DNA of 45,357 nucleotides from an uncultured bacterium (GTDB lineage Bacteria; Oederibacteriota; PGYV01; Palsa-1178): NCBI GenBank assembly GCA_937889595.1, contig CALAOR010000080.1, positions 1 to 45,357 of the forward strand, read 5' to 3'. Shown piece by piece: positions 16,653 to 24,822 of this stretch (position 1 is its first letter; each line of letters starts with the position of its first letter). The notes under the pieces were generated by a model. It saw only the letters and a program-made list of their open reading frames with translations, ran no database searches and was not told where the DNA came from. The position numbers and the translations under genes were made by a program.

Positions 16653-17042
16653 AAATTCCAGCCTCCTCGAATTATGTCATGCTTTATTCAGGCGCTTATT
16701 TACGGATAATATACTTTAACCCGCGCCGCATACAGTTGTTAATTTTTGCCATATCTATATATAAAGAATACCCGTGCTAGACAGGAACCGCAAGAACGGT
16801 GTTCGTCAATATTCCGACTTTTTTCCACCAGCAGGTTATTGGCAGGTATTTTGATAATGTGGGAAAAGCCCGCAAGGGGCGGGCAGCATGATATGCTGCC
16901 CCTACAAATGCAGGCAGATATTTGTAGGGGCCGAATACGAAGTCCGGCAACACACAAAGTGTGTTGACAGGATTATTCGGCCCACCCACCGCGGCAAACC
17001 AAGGCGGCCGCGCTTTCATCGCGCCCCTGCTCCGCGTTTGCC
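16653..17042. other. gene-free stretch with repeat element
   Basis: No reading frame here looks like a protein. The stretch holds the presumed leader of the kelch/OmpA operon (16653-16745), an unexplained piece at 16746-16860, and the inverted palindromic element (copy C). 16985-17042 shows nothing recognisable. Confidence 0.5.
16861..16984. repeat. palindromic intergenic repeat, copy C (inverted, expanded)
   Basis: In inverse orientation relative to copies A and F it contains the same pieces: the GGAAAAGCCCGCAAGGGGCG edge, the GGGCAGCAT hairpin, CCCCTACAA and the GGGCCGAATA arms. Here the second hairpin is enlarged by an inserted segment that itself contains an 8-bp stem (CAACACAC AAA GTGTGTTG, 16948-16966). 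The outer left end is poorly kept. Confidence 0.65.
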
Positions 17043-17100
17043 TTGTAATAAATACAAAAAGCCCGGAGCGGTTGCTCCGGGCTTTTTGTATTTATTACAA
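17043..17100 (-). terminator. strong bidirectional terminator, 27-bp perfect stem
   Basis: Bases 17043-17069 and 17074-17100 are exact inverse complements around the loop GGTT. The core is AAAAAGCCCGGAGC paired with GCTCCGGGCTTTTT, giving a GC stem with flanking A and T runs on both strands. The AT-rich outer part extends the pairing. It lies 90 bp after the pentein-fold enzyme gene and serves that gene; read the other way it would stop any plus-strand transcript. Confidence 0.85.
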
Positions 17101-17125
17101 TATTTTTTTAAAACTTCATTAATAA

Positions 17126-17189
17126 TACGGTGTTGGCGGAAAACCCTATAAAACCATGCCGTGTACACGGCATGGTTTTCCGACAGTGT
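17126..17189. repeat. palindromic intergenic repeat, copy D (minimal form)
   Basis: The ends match the family (GGCGGAAAACCCTATAAAACC on the left, GGTTTTCCGACAGTGT on the right). The core is only a perfect 15-bp palindrome at 17150-17179, AAAACCATGCCGTGT and its complement. This is the shortest member and shows what the family ends look like without cargo. It abuts the stop codon of the next gene. Confidence 0.65.
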
Positions 17190-18674
17190 CTAATACAACA
17201 ACTGGCAGTGCAGGCCGCCCGCTCCCCAGGCGTATGTCGGTACTGTTACCACTTTAAAACCATACTTTTTGAACGCTTTTTCCCATTCGTCATATATGGG
17301 ATTTTTGTCTTTTACCGATTCATCCATAATTGCCGATGTTGCCTTGATGCTGTCCTGCAGTTCATTATATGTGCCGCTGTCCGCGTTATCATACCAGACC
17401 TGATAGGCATTTTCCAAATTTTTATACGCCCTCATTATCTTTGCCTGAGTCGTATTGGGGTCGGTTATGGGCAGATGGTTCGGGTATTTTGCCAGCAGCA
17501 CTGTTTCCTCACCCGTGTCCCGGTCGCGGTACCTGACTATATTGACCGGGCAGCGGACAGGATGGTCGGCAAAACGGAGCCTTTCTATTATATAACCGAG
17601 CTCTTTTAGCTGTCCGGCTACGGCGTCATATTCAGCCTGGCAATGGCTGACATAATCAGCGGAGAATTTTATCTGTGTTATCCCGTCATAACTATCCTTA
17701 TCCATGGAGGGTATGAACGCTATTGGGCTGCCCCCCCTGGGGTTTGGAAGCACCGCGCACACCATGTCCAGGTGGAACAATTCATCGCTTCCCCTGTCAT
17801 GATTTGCCAGCATTATTTCAGGCAGGAACATTATTTTCAGGCCGTAAACTGCCTGTGAAAAAGCCGAACGAGCCTCCTCTATGTAGTCATCGGAAATCGA
17901 ACTTTTGTCAAAATATATACCCCTTGACCTGTTAAGGTAGCGTATTGCCCTGTGCCTTCCGGCGATAAATACTATATTATTATCCGGTGCAAACACCAGG
18001 TTCTCATCCCCGCCCTCCATGGAGATGCGGTCCCCGGTATCCTTCAATGTGAATTTATCGGGGAATGTTTGTGCTATTTTTTTCACGGCCTGCGGATATC
18101 CGTACATGTCCGCGTTGCTGTACCCGAGTATTTTCCTGCCTTTTTTGTCAAACCCCAGCACTTTGCAGATATCCTGCGGCCATTCGAGCCGCAAAGGCGC
18201 CTTGAAGAATTCGAATCTTTGCCTGATCTCTTTTTCAGTCATTCCGACATTTTTCTTCAGATATTCGATGAAATATTCCTTTTCCCTTCCCCTTGACTCG
18301 GGAACAAATTTTTTATCGGGCAGCCCCACATAAAAGTGTGCATATGACGGCAGGTTCGGGATGATGTCGCCGTGTGTCAATTCGAAATTAAGCCAGTAAA
18401 ACTGTTCCTCGATATGCCTTTTTTGTTCCTCTGTGGCCAAAGCCGGCCATTTCATCGCAGGGAAAAAATAACCCGTTTCCTGGTTCGGCCATAAGCCCAG
18501 TACTGCAAACTCCATGAACCGTTCCGCTTCCGGCACGATCATTACCCGCCCGTTCTCCGCCATAATACCCCTGTGTTCCCTGACCGGTTTTACATCCGCC
18601 GCGGAAATACAGGCGCAAACAATTACGGAGAACATGATAATTACAATTTTTTTTAACAATCTTTTTACAGTCAT
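17190..18674 (-). CDS. exported pentein-superfamily (guanidino-modifying) enzyme
   Basis: The 494-residue protein has an N-terminal signal (hydrophobic residues 8-24, VIVCACISA). The rest carries the spaced catalytic marks of agmatine-deiminase and arginine-deiminase-like penteins: EGGDENLVF (acid at 220-223), FHLDM (His 301, Asp 303) and a C-terminal GAGGLHC (Cys 490), the expected nucleophile. Penteins attack the guanidinium carbon of arginine-like substrates. The order and spacing fit, but residues 40-210 are unlike the usual short N-terminal blades, so substrate and exact reaction are unknown. AGGTG lies 6 nt before the ATG. The strong terminator at 17043 follows, and no pathway neighbour is visible. 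The call rests on motifs only. Confidence 0.65.
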   Translation of the reverse strand: MTVKRLLKKIVIIMFSVIVCACISAADVKPVREHRGIMAENGRVMIVPEAERFMEFAVLGLWPNQETGYFFPAMKWPALATEEQKRHIEEQFYWLNFELTHGDIIPNLPSYAHFYVGLPDKKFVPESRGREKEYFIEYLKKNVGMTEKEIRQRFEFFKAPLRLEWPQDICKVLGFDKKGRKILGYSNADMYGYPQAVKKIAQTFPDKFTLKDTGDRISMEGGDENLVFAPDNNIVFIAGRHRAIRYLNRSRGIYFDKSSISDDYIEEARSAFSQAVYGLKIMFLPEIMLANHDRGSDELFHLDMVCAVLPNPRGGSPIAFIPSMDKDSYDGITQIKFSADYVSHCQAEYDAVAGQLKELGYIIERLRFADHPVRCPVNIVRYRDRDTGEETVLLAKYPNHLPITDPNTTQAKIMRAYKNLENAYQVWYDNADSGTYNELQDSIKATSAIMDESVKDKNPIYDEWEKAFKKYGFKVVTVPTYAWGAGGLHCQLLY

Positions 18675-19009
18675 CGGGCACCTGCTGTTATAGTTTTATT
18701 CCTTCTCCTTAAATTTTATCAGAATAAATATTGAACCGCAAGTTTAAAGTTTAAACTGTATTTTTTGTATTGTATATTCTATTTTATCTCCGGCCAGTAT
18801 CCCTGCCGGACTTCGCTAAATCTTAAAAATCGAATCAGAGGTCTTGTTTGCGATTTTCAAGTGTGTAAAATCCATATAACAATAGGCTAAACACGGATAA
18901 AGAATCCGCCTAAAAATCAGCCAAGTGGTATCTTATCCTGAGGGGATTAAAAAAAAGATGAATATATTTGAAATACGCCTTAAACGCGAAGGCCCGGCCG
19001 GCCGCCGCT
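18675..19009. other. gene-free stretch, 335 bp
   Basis: It contains the leader of the pentein-fold enzyme gene (with an unused AAGGAGAAGG about 30 nt upstream of the start) and AT-rich sequence at 18720-18780 that may hold its promoter. A short hairpin CCGGC/GCCGG lies near 18792-18810. I see no gene and no repeat element. Confidence 0.4.
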
Positions 19010-19798
19010 TTATTTGGAGCGTTTAAAAAGCGTTTTTAACAAATTAACCTTAAGCCCGGTTTTTTCAAGTATTTTCACTTCCTGGACAAACAGGTCTAGC
19101 GCTGTCAACAAGTGGAATGTCAAACCCTGGATGCCGTCTAAAAATCCAAGTTTAAAAAAATAATACTTTATAAACCGGTAAACCGGCCTTATAAATACGG
19201 TATAACCCGTTGGCATGCAACCGCAGCGTAGACGATGTTTCACTTCGAGATCCGTATATTCATTTATTGATGCCAGGTGGGTTGATATTTTTTCTTCCGC
19301 ATGACGGATCAGCGGATTCCTGAAATGCCCTGTTTCGCCGTGTATTTGAAGCTTTTCATGAATATCACACGGCGGGTATTTGCCGCAGTGTTTCCTGAAA
19401 AACCTGACATTGCGGTCGGGGGAGAGCCCGCCGTGTCTTAACCACCTGCCGTAAAAAATATTATTCAGAGGCATGTCAAAAGCGTTTTTATCGGTGCCGT
19501 TTTTTAACACGGTCATTATTTCATATTTAAGCCCTTCGGTTATGACCTCGTCCGCATCGATATTTAATACCCATTTGCCTGTTGCTTTTGAAATAGCATA
19601 ATTCTTTTGGGCCGCATAACCAGGCCATTTTTTGTAATAAACCTTTGCCCCGTATTTTTTTGCTATTTTCACGGTCTTATCCGTGGAACCGCAGTCAACT
19701 ATTATTATTTCATCAACCCATTTGATGCCGTTAAGGCAAAACGTGAGCATCTTTTCTTCATTCTTTGTAATTATAACCGCAGAAACAAGTTTTGCCAT
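19010..19798 (-). CDS. family 2 glycosyltransferase, lipopolysaccharide-core type
   Basis: The 262-residue protein is a GT-A glycosyltransferase of the WaaE/KdtX-like group. N-terminal VSAVIITKNEE and IIIVDCGSTDKT bind the nucleotide, and NIDADEVI (DxD at 81-83) binds the metal of the sugar nucleotide. The middle contains HGGLSPDRNVRFFRK and DIHEKLQI, typical of this subgroup. The C-terminal basic amphipathic part suggests attachment to the inner face of the inner membrane. It probably adds a hexose to the lipid A-core or a related glycolipid. GGGGG lies before the ATG. No other glycan gene is adjacent, and a palindromic element separates it from the RND pump gene. Confidence 0.85.
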   Translation of the reverse strand: MAKLVSAVIITKNEEKMLTFCLNGIKWVDEIIIVDCGSTDKTVKIAKKYGAKVYYKKWPGYAAQKNYAISKATGKWVLNIDADEVITEGLKYEIMTVLKNGTDKNAFDMPLNNIFYGRWLRHGGLSPDRNVRFFRKHCGKYPPCDIHEKLQIHGETGHFRNPLIRHAEEKISTHLASINEYTDLEVKHRLRCGCMPTGYTVFIRPVYRFIKYYFFKLGFLDGIQGLTFHLLTALDLFVQEVKILEKTGLKVNLLKTLFKRSK

Positions 19799-19851
19799 TA
19801 AACCCCCAAATTAAAGATCAGCGGCAGCCTGAACACCGCCAAGTTAAAACG

Positions 19852-20132
19852 ATACTGTCGGAAAACCCTATAAAACCATGAAATTTTTTATCGTGTCCGG
19901 CACGGATGAAATTTTTCTATGGCCTGTGCGCCACTAAAACCCTTAATATGTTTTGCGACCCATAAGGGGATCATATGAAAATCAAGGATTTATCATCCTC
20001 TCATATCAAGCTCCGCTTATAATACAAGCTTGCCATGAACCCGAGCCCAGCGAGTGGTTCATGGCGCACAATCCATAGAAAAATTTCATCCGTGCCGGAC
20101 ACGATCTATCATAAGGACTTTTCCGACAGTAT
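19852..20132. repeat. palindromic intergenic repeat, copy E (long form)
   Basis: Outer ends ATACTGTCGGAAAA (19852-19865) and its exact complement (20119-20132) frame the element. Inner arms of 32 bases at 19891-19922 and 20073-20104 are perfectly complementary. Between them lies about 150 bp with a further 10-bp hairpin (GCCATGAACC/GGTTCATGGC, 20032-20065) and no reading frame. It is the best-preserved member of the family and is about 100 bp longer than copy B. Confidence 0.8.
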
Positions 20133-20164
20133 AAAAGCAACAAAAAACGCTGTTTGCAAACGCG

Positions 20165-23100
20165 TTACCGCCGGTCTTCCTTTTGTGCCTCGAACCTGCT
20201 CAGTACACTGTAAACACAGGGCACTACAAATATCGTAAGGAATGTCGATACTATTACACCCCCTATAAGCGCAATTGCCATGGGTATGCGGCTTTCCGCG
20301 GACGGGCCTATGGACAGGGCTGCCGGTATGGCGCCGGCTATTGTGGCTATGGAAGTCATAAGTATGGGACGCAGCCTTATCGGGCACGCCGTAAGCAGCG
20401 CTTCTTTTACGGATGTTGCACCCTTTGCGCGGACCTGTTTCGTAAAGTCCACGAGAAGTATCGAGTTCTTTTTAACTATACCCATCAACAGTATGAAACC
20501 TATCATGCTGTATATATTCATTGAGCGGCCCGATAAGAGCAGCGCTATAAAGGCCCCCGATGCGGAAAACGGCAGCGCAATCAGCACTGAGAAAGGGTCG
20601 ATAAAACTGTTAAACTGCACTGCCAGTATCATGTAAGCTATAAAAAGGCCCAGTATGAGCGCCATAATAAGGCTCTGAAATGATTCGTTGAAAGCCTGGG
20701 AACTTCCGCTCATTGTGATGTAATAATCCGCCGGAAGTATTTTCCCGGCAATGTCTTCCACTGCCTTGTAAGCATCCTGCTGGAATTTGCCCGGCTTCAT
20801 ATTGGCATAAATGGTGACGGCGCGGGCCCTGTTGTACCTGTTAATCCTCAGTTTCGAATTCATTTCTTTGATCGTCACAAGCTTGTCCAGCGGTATCCTG
20901 GTATTGTGGCTGTTCCAGAGGTACAGCCCCTTTATTTTGTCAGTGGGGGTCTGGCCCGTCTCCTCCAGCTTTATATTTATGTCGTAGCGGTGCCCTCCCT
21001 TTGGGTATGTTCCTACAATTATCCCGCCTATCATCGCATTGACAATTTGGTCTATGCCCGCTATGCTGACCCCGTATTCACCGGCTTTTGCCCTATCCGG
21101 TATGATGTCGAGCTCGGGCGCGCCTTCCTGATAATCAGAATCCAGGTCCATGACAAGCCCGGTTTTGTCGAGTTCGGCGATCATGCTGCGCGAATAACCG
21201 GCAAGCTTATCCCAGTCCGGCCCCTGCACGGTGAATTCAATTGGAAAACCGCGCGAAGCCACAAAACTCCTCATGGACAGATCCTGTATTACAGCATGAA
21301 CATCCTGAATTTTATTGAACTTATCCCGGCACAGTGTCATAAATTCCTGCTGGCTCAGTTCGTGCCCTGTTTCTTTGTCCACGCCGCGTTTGCCGCGGTC
21401 CTTCATGGTTACAAGCACGCTGCCGCCGTTTGAGTCTCCGGGAGACCCGCCTCCGACCTGCAGCACATAGCGGTCGATTTCCGGCCGCGAGGCAAAGAAC
21501 TTTTCCACTTCGGAAAATTTTGAATCGGAATAATCAAGAGCCGAACCTGTGGGCGTTTTCAGCCTGACATTGAAACGGCTCTGGTCCTCCGCGGGCAGGA
21601 ATTCCTTGTTTATGAATTTTAACGCGACAAAACTCAGCCCGAAAAATATAAGAGCCGTAATTATAACCAGCGCCCTCCGGCTAAGAACCCATTTGAGCGT
21701 GCTTGTGTATGCTTTCGTGGTTTTATCCATGAGCCAGTCGACGGATTGCCCTATACGGGTCTTCCTTTTTCCGGCGTCAACGTAACGCGAACAGAACATC
21801 GGGGTCAGTGTAAGTGCATTCACGAGGGACAGCAGTACCGCCGCTGTTATAGTCACCCCGAACTGGAAAAAATACCTGCCTATTACGCCGGTCATGAAGG
21901 CTACAGGCAGGAAAATAGCCACTATGGAAATAGTCGCGGCAATGGCCGCAAAACTTATTTCCCTGGCCCCATCCATAGCCGCCTTGTACCTGTTTTTGCC
22001 GTTTTCCTGGTGCCGCACAATATTTTCAAGGACTATGATGGCATCATCAACCACAATACCCACAGAAAGGCTCAGCCCTAAAAGCGTGAAGGTATTCAGC
22101 GTAAAACCCGAGAAATACAATATTATAAATGTCCCGATAACCGATGTGGGCATGGACAGCAGGACGTTCACCGTAGACGACACTGTCCCGAGAAATATCC
22201 AGCAAATGAAAGCAGTAAGGATTATAGACAGCACAAGTATAAAATTAAGCTCACTGACCGACTGTTCTATATACTTGGTGCCGTCAAAATTAATGTCCAG
22301 GTGCATGCCCTCGGGCAGGGTTTTGCGTATCTCGTCGACCTTGGCGCGTATGGCTTTTGCGGTCGCGACCGCGTTCGCCCCGCGCTGCTTTAAGATACTC
22401 AATCCAACCCCCGGGACGCCGTTGCCCCGGCTTATCCTTGTGGCATCCGCCAGCCCTTCCTCAACTCGCGCAACTGACGAAAGCGGGATGTTTGCGTAAT
22501 TCGGCTGGCCGTTGCGTGTATGTATCCTGATGTTCTCGAACTGCTCAACCGTATCCGCTTCACCCATAGTCCGGATGAAAAACTGTTTGTTGTTGCTGTT
22601 TATTATGCCTGCCGGAGATTCCGAACTTTCCTTCTGGACCGCGTTTACCACGTCGTTAACAGTAAGGTCGTATTTATTTAGATTTTTCTGGGAGAGCCAT
22701 ATCCTCAGGTTCGGGTCCGTATAACCGGCAAGGGTTATATCTCCCACACCTGAAACCATGGCAAATTGATCCTTAAGCCTGTCATATACATATTCCATCA
22801 GGTACCTGAGCGGATACTTGCCGCTGTTCAATGATATCAGCATTATGGGCTGGTCATTGGGGTTGACTTTCGATATACGGGGAGGTTTTGCATTGGCCGG
22901 AAGCCGCTGTTGTATCTGCGAAACTTTGGCCTGGACATCCTGTACGGCAATATCTATATTGCGGCTTAGATCGAACTCGATCGTCACTGTGCCTTCACTA
23001 TTTTCCGATTCGGAGGAAACGTTGCGCACGCCCTGTATACCCATGACCGCGTCCTCGACAATATCCAGGATCTCGGTCTCTACAACCTCAGGTGCCGCGC

Positions 23101-23257
23101 CCTCAAACCTGATGTTTACTGAAACAACAGGAAAATCAACGTCAGGCAACTGGCTTATGCCCATCCTGTTAAATGAAATAGCGCCAAGAACGATGAGTCC
23201 GGTCATAAGCATCCAGGCAAAAAGCGGCCGCTTTATGGATAATTCGGATAAGGTCAT
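20165..23257 (-). CDS. RND efflux transporter, HAE1 (AcrB/MexB) type
   Basis: The 1030-residue inner-membrane pump has the expected layout: TM1 after SIKRPLFAWML, a large periplasmic loop, TM2-6, a second periplasmic loop and TM7-12. TM4 carries the proton-relay Asp pair in VGIVVDDAIIVLENI. GQPNYANIPLSSVARVEEG and PVAFMTGVIGRYFFQFG are typical of the family. It would export hydrophobic compounds using the proton gradient, as a trimer with an adaptor and a TolC-type channel. Neither partner gene is adjacent here. The start follows AAAGGACAG. A terminator (23379-23414) separates it from the gene upstream, so it has its own promoter. Confidence 0.95.
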   Translation of the reverse strand: MTLSELSIKRPLFAWMLMTGLIVLGAISFNRMGISQLPDVDFPVVSVNIRFEGAAPEVVETEILDIVEDAVMGIQGVRNVSSESENSEGTVTIEFDLSRNIDIAVQDVQAKVSQIQQRLPANAKPPRISKVNPNDQPIMLISLNSGKYPLRYLMEYVYDRLKDQFAMVSGVGDITLAGYTDPNLRIWLSQKNLNKYDLTVNDVVNAVQKESSESPAGIINSNNKQFFIRTMGEADTVEQFENIRIHTRNGQPNYANIPLSSVARVEEGLADATRISRGNGVPGVGLSILKQRGANAVATAKAIRAKVDEIRKTLPEGMHLDINFDGTKYIEQSVSELNFILVLSIILTAFICWIFLGTVSSTVNVLLSMPTSVIGTFIILYFSGFTLNTFTLLGLSLSVGIVVDDAIIVLENIVRHQENGKNRYKAAMDGAREISFAAIAATISIVAIFLPVAFMTGVIGRYFFQFGVTITAAVLLSLVNALTLTPMFCSRYVDAGKRKTRIGQSVDWLMDKTTKAYTSTLKWVLSRRALVIITALIFFGLSFVALKFINKEFLPAEDQSRFNVRLKTPTGSALDYSDSKFSEVEKFFASRPEIDRYVLQVGGGSPGDSNGGSVLVTMKDRGKRGVDKETGHELSQQEFMTLCRDKFNKIQDVHAVIQDLSMRSFVASRGFPIEFTVQGPDWDKLAGYSRSMIAELDKTGLVMDLDSDYQEGAPELDIIPDRAKAGEYGVSIAGIDQIVNAMIGGIIVGTYPKGGHRYDINIKLEETGQTPTDKIKGLYLWNSHNTRIPLDKLVTIKEMNSKLRINRYNRARAVTIYANMKPGKFQQDAYKAVEDIAGKILPADYYITMSGSSQAFNESFQSLIMALILGLFIAYMILAVQFNSFIDPFSVLIALPFSASGAFIALLLSGRSMNIYSMIGFILLMGIVKKNSILLVDFTKQVRAKGATSVKEALLTACPIRLRPILMTSIATIAGAIPAALSIGPSAESRIPMAIALIGGVIVSTFLTIFVVPCVYSVLSRFEAQKEDRR

Positions 23258-23378
23258 GTTCTGTCCTTTATTGATAATTTTATAAAACCGTTAAAAACAT
23301 GAAAATAAAATAACAGGAGCTTTACAATGCTTTTCCCGACACCGTAATTATATACCAATTGCCCTGTTTTTAAAACAA

Positions 23379-23414
23379 TATAAAGCCCGGCGCTATAATG
23401 CGCCGGGCTTTATA
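23379..23414 (-). terminator. terminator after the small secreted protein gene
   Basis: A perfect 15-bp stem (TATAAAGCCCGGCGC and its complement) around the loop TATAAT lies 12 bp past the stop at 23426. The AAAGCCCGG/CCGGGCTTT core with A and T flanks can terminate in both directions. Confidence 0.8.
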
Positions 23415-23425
23415 TACACCAATGC

Positions 23426-23758
23426 CTATTTCTCGGTTTTTTCTTCTTTGCCTTCCTTTTTCTCGCCTACTTCTGTTTTATCCGTTGTTGCTTCTTTTGT
23501 CTCTTCCGCCACTGCTTCATTTTTCTCCGCTTTTGCCGTGGTTGTTACTGATGCCGCAGCGTTTTTTACGGTTTTCTTGGCATGTTTTACCTTTTTCACG
23601 AGCTTTGCCGCCGTTGCAGCAGTTCCTGAAACAGCCGCAGGCGCCGGGTTGGTAACGACCGCTTTTACTTTGGACGACGTCGTTGTTGTCTGCTCCGCCG
23701 CGAATGCGATCGACGCCATAAACACAACTGCCAGTGCTGATATTATTATTTTTTTCAT
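23426..23758 (-). CDS. small secreted Ala/Lys/Thr-rich protein
   Basis: The 110-residue protein has a clean signal peptide (MKKIIISALAVVFMASIAFA) and a low-complexity mature part. First comes a Thr/Ser/Ala stretch, then KLVKKVKHAKKTVKNAA, then an acidic Glu/Lys tail. There is no fold or catalytic motif. AAGGAGG precedes the ATG and a strong terminator follows, so it is a monocistronic, probably abundant envelope protein. The charge pattern suggests an intrinsically disordered periplasmic protein; the function is unknown. Confidence 0.75.
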   Translation of the reverse strand: MKKIIISALAVVFMASIAFAAEQTTTTSSKVKAVVTNPAPAAVSGTAATAAKLVKKVKHAKKTVKNAAASVTTTAKAEKNEAVAEETKEATTDKTEVGEKKEGKEEKTEK

Positions 23759-23843
23759 TTTGTCCGCCTCCTTTCTTTTAAATTTTATGCTTTTACAAAG
23801 TTGATTTTTGCGGTTTATCCGGTTTTTCTTAAACCTTTACTCA

Positions 23844-24668
23844 TTACCTGGCTGCGGCTGTTTCATCGGGTTCGGGCGGAAGTTCGTCATTTTTCGTAAC
23901 AGAGAGAAAAATAACCAGGACTAAGATCGTGGCCAGGAAAATTCCGCTTGTTACGGTCGGGCCGAGTGCCAGGCCGCCGGCGTCTTTGTCCTGCGAAAGG
24001 TAGTCCCCGATCGAGGCGCCGAGCGGACGGGTCAGGATATAGGCCAGCCAAAAAGCAAGTATGGCGTAAAAGGGCTGATGCCTGTGCTTTGCGCCCTGCA
24101 TTTTCCTGAGAACCTGGTATACGGCCGTCACAACAGCTATCATGCCGCCGAATATATATATCGAGTTCAAATACCCGAATTTGAATTTTTCCGCGCTTAG
24201 ATCGCCAGCTGCGGTACCCAGGGCAAAGGTGAACAGAATAGCCAGCCAGTAAAAAGTCTCGCGCCGTGACGTAACTATTGAATGCACCGACAAGGTCTTT
24301 TCAAACGCGAACCATATCGCGAACGTCAGCACAAGCGCGATGGAAAATATTATGGTCGTAGTCTCCAGCGGGACGCCCAGCTTGTCCGTCAGGTTGTCCG
24401 TGATCAAAGTCCCGACCACGCTGATGAAAACAACGGCCAGCCAGTAAATTGACGGGATATATTTTCTTACCCTGAACTGTAAGAATAAAACGACCAAAAG
24501 CAACACGCCCATGACAAGCGATGTCCCGGTTAGCCCGAAATGAAGCGTTTCATTCAGGTAGTCTGCCGCAGTCTCTCCTACCGTGGTGCATAAGACCTTT
24601 ATAATCCAAAAATACAGGGTTATTCTCGGCACCTTGTTCAACATTTCCCTGATTTTCAATGTGTCCAT
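23844..24668 (-). CDS. multi-span membrane protein, COG4705-like
   Basis: The 274-residue protein has about eight hydrophobic segments arranged as four two-helix repeats, each with a short conserved acidic motif: TTVGETAADYL, VGTLITDNL, LGTAAGDL and RPLGASIGDYL. This resembles the uncharacterised membrane family COG4705. The repeated Gly/Asp or Glu motif inside helices suggests a transport or metal-binding role, but this is inference. The gene lies directly downstream of an OmpR-type two-component pair, with a probable regulator operator in front of it (24769-24797). AAGGAAGGG precedes the ATG. The last 15 residues are an acidic, cytoplasm-like tail. Confidence 0.75.
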   Translation of the reverse strand: MDTLKIREMLNKVPRITLYFWIIKVLCTTVGETAADYLNETLHFGLTGTSLVMGVLLLVVLFLQFRVRKYIPSIYWLAVVFISVVGTLITDNLTDKLGVPLETTTIIFSIALVLTFAIWFAFEKTLSVHSIVTSRRETFYWLAILFTFALGTAAGDLSAEKFKFGYLNSIYIFGGMIAVVTAVYQVLRKMQGAKHRHQPFYAILAFWLAYILTRPLGASIGDYLSQDKDAGGLALGPTVTSGIFLATILVLVIFLSVTKNDELPPEPDETAAAR

Positions 24669-24768
24669 TTGGCCCTTCCTTTCAATACGGGATATATTTC
24701 ATATTCCTTTTTTATTTATTATTTACTTTTTGATTTCTTTATTCCTTCAGACAAATAATAACATATTG

Positions 24769-24797
24769 GGATTAAATCGGGATTAAAGCAGGATTAA
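24769..24797 (-). promoter_or_regulatory. three GGATTAA direct repeats, 11-bp period, likely regulator operator
   Basis: The 7-base word GGATTAA (TTAATCC on the coding strand) occurs at 24769, 24780 and 24791, exactly one 11-bp step apart. An overlapping inverted repeat ATTAAGA/TCTTAAT spans 24793-24808. Direct half-sites of 11-bp period are the usual binding pattern of OmpR/PhoB-family regulators, and one is encoded nearby (26275-26943). AT-rich TATGTTATTATT immediately downstream could be the -10 region, placing the repeats over the -35. The gene controlled would be the membrane protein starting at 24668. Confidence 0.65.
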
Positions 24798-24822
24798 GAT
24801 TTCTTAATGCAGGCCGTGAGAT

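Noticed and set aside
18958-19026. 22-residue plus-strand frame with GAGGGG before its ATG
   Set aside because: Too short, low-complexity composition, overlaps the 3' end of the glycosyltransferase gene; the ribosome-like word is probably chance.
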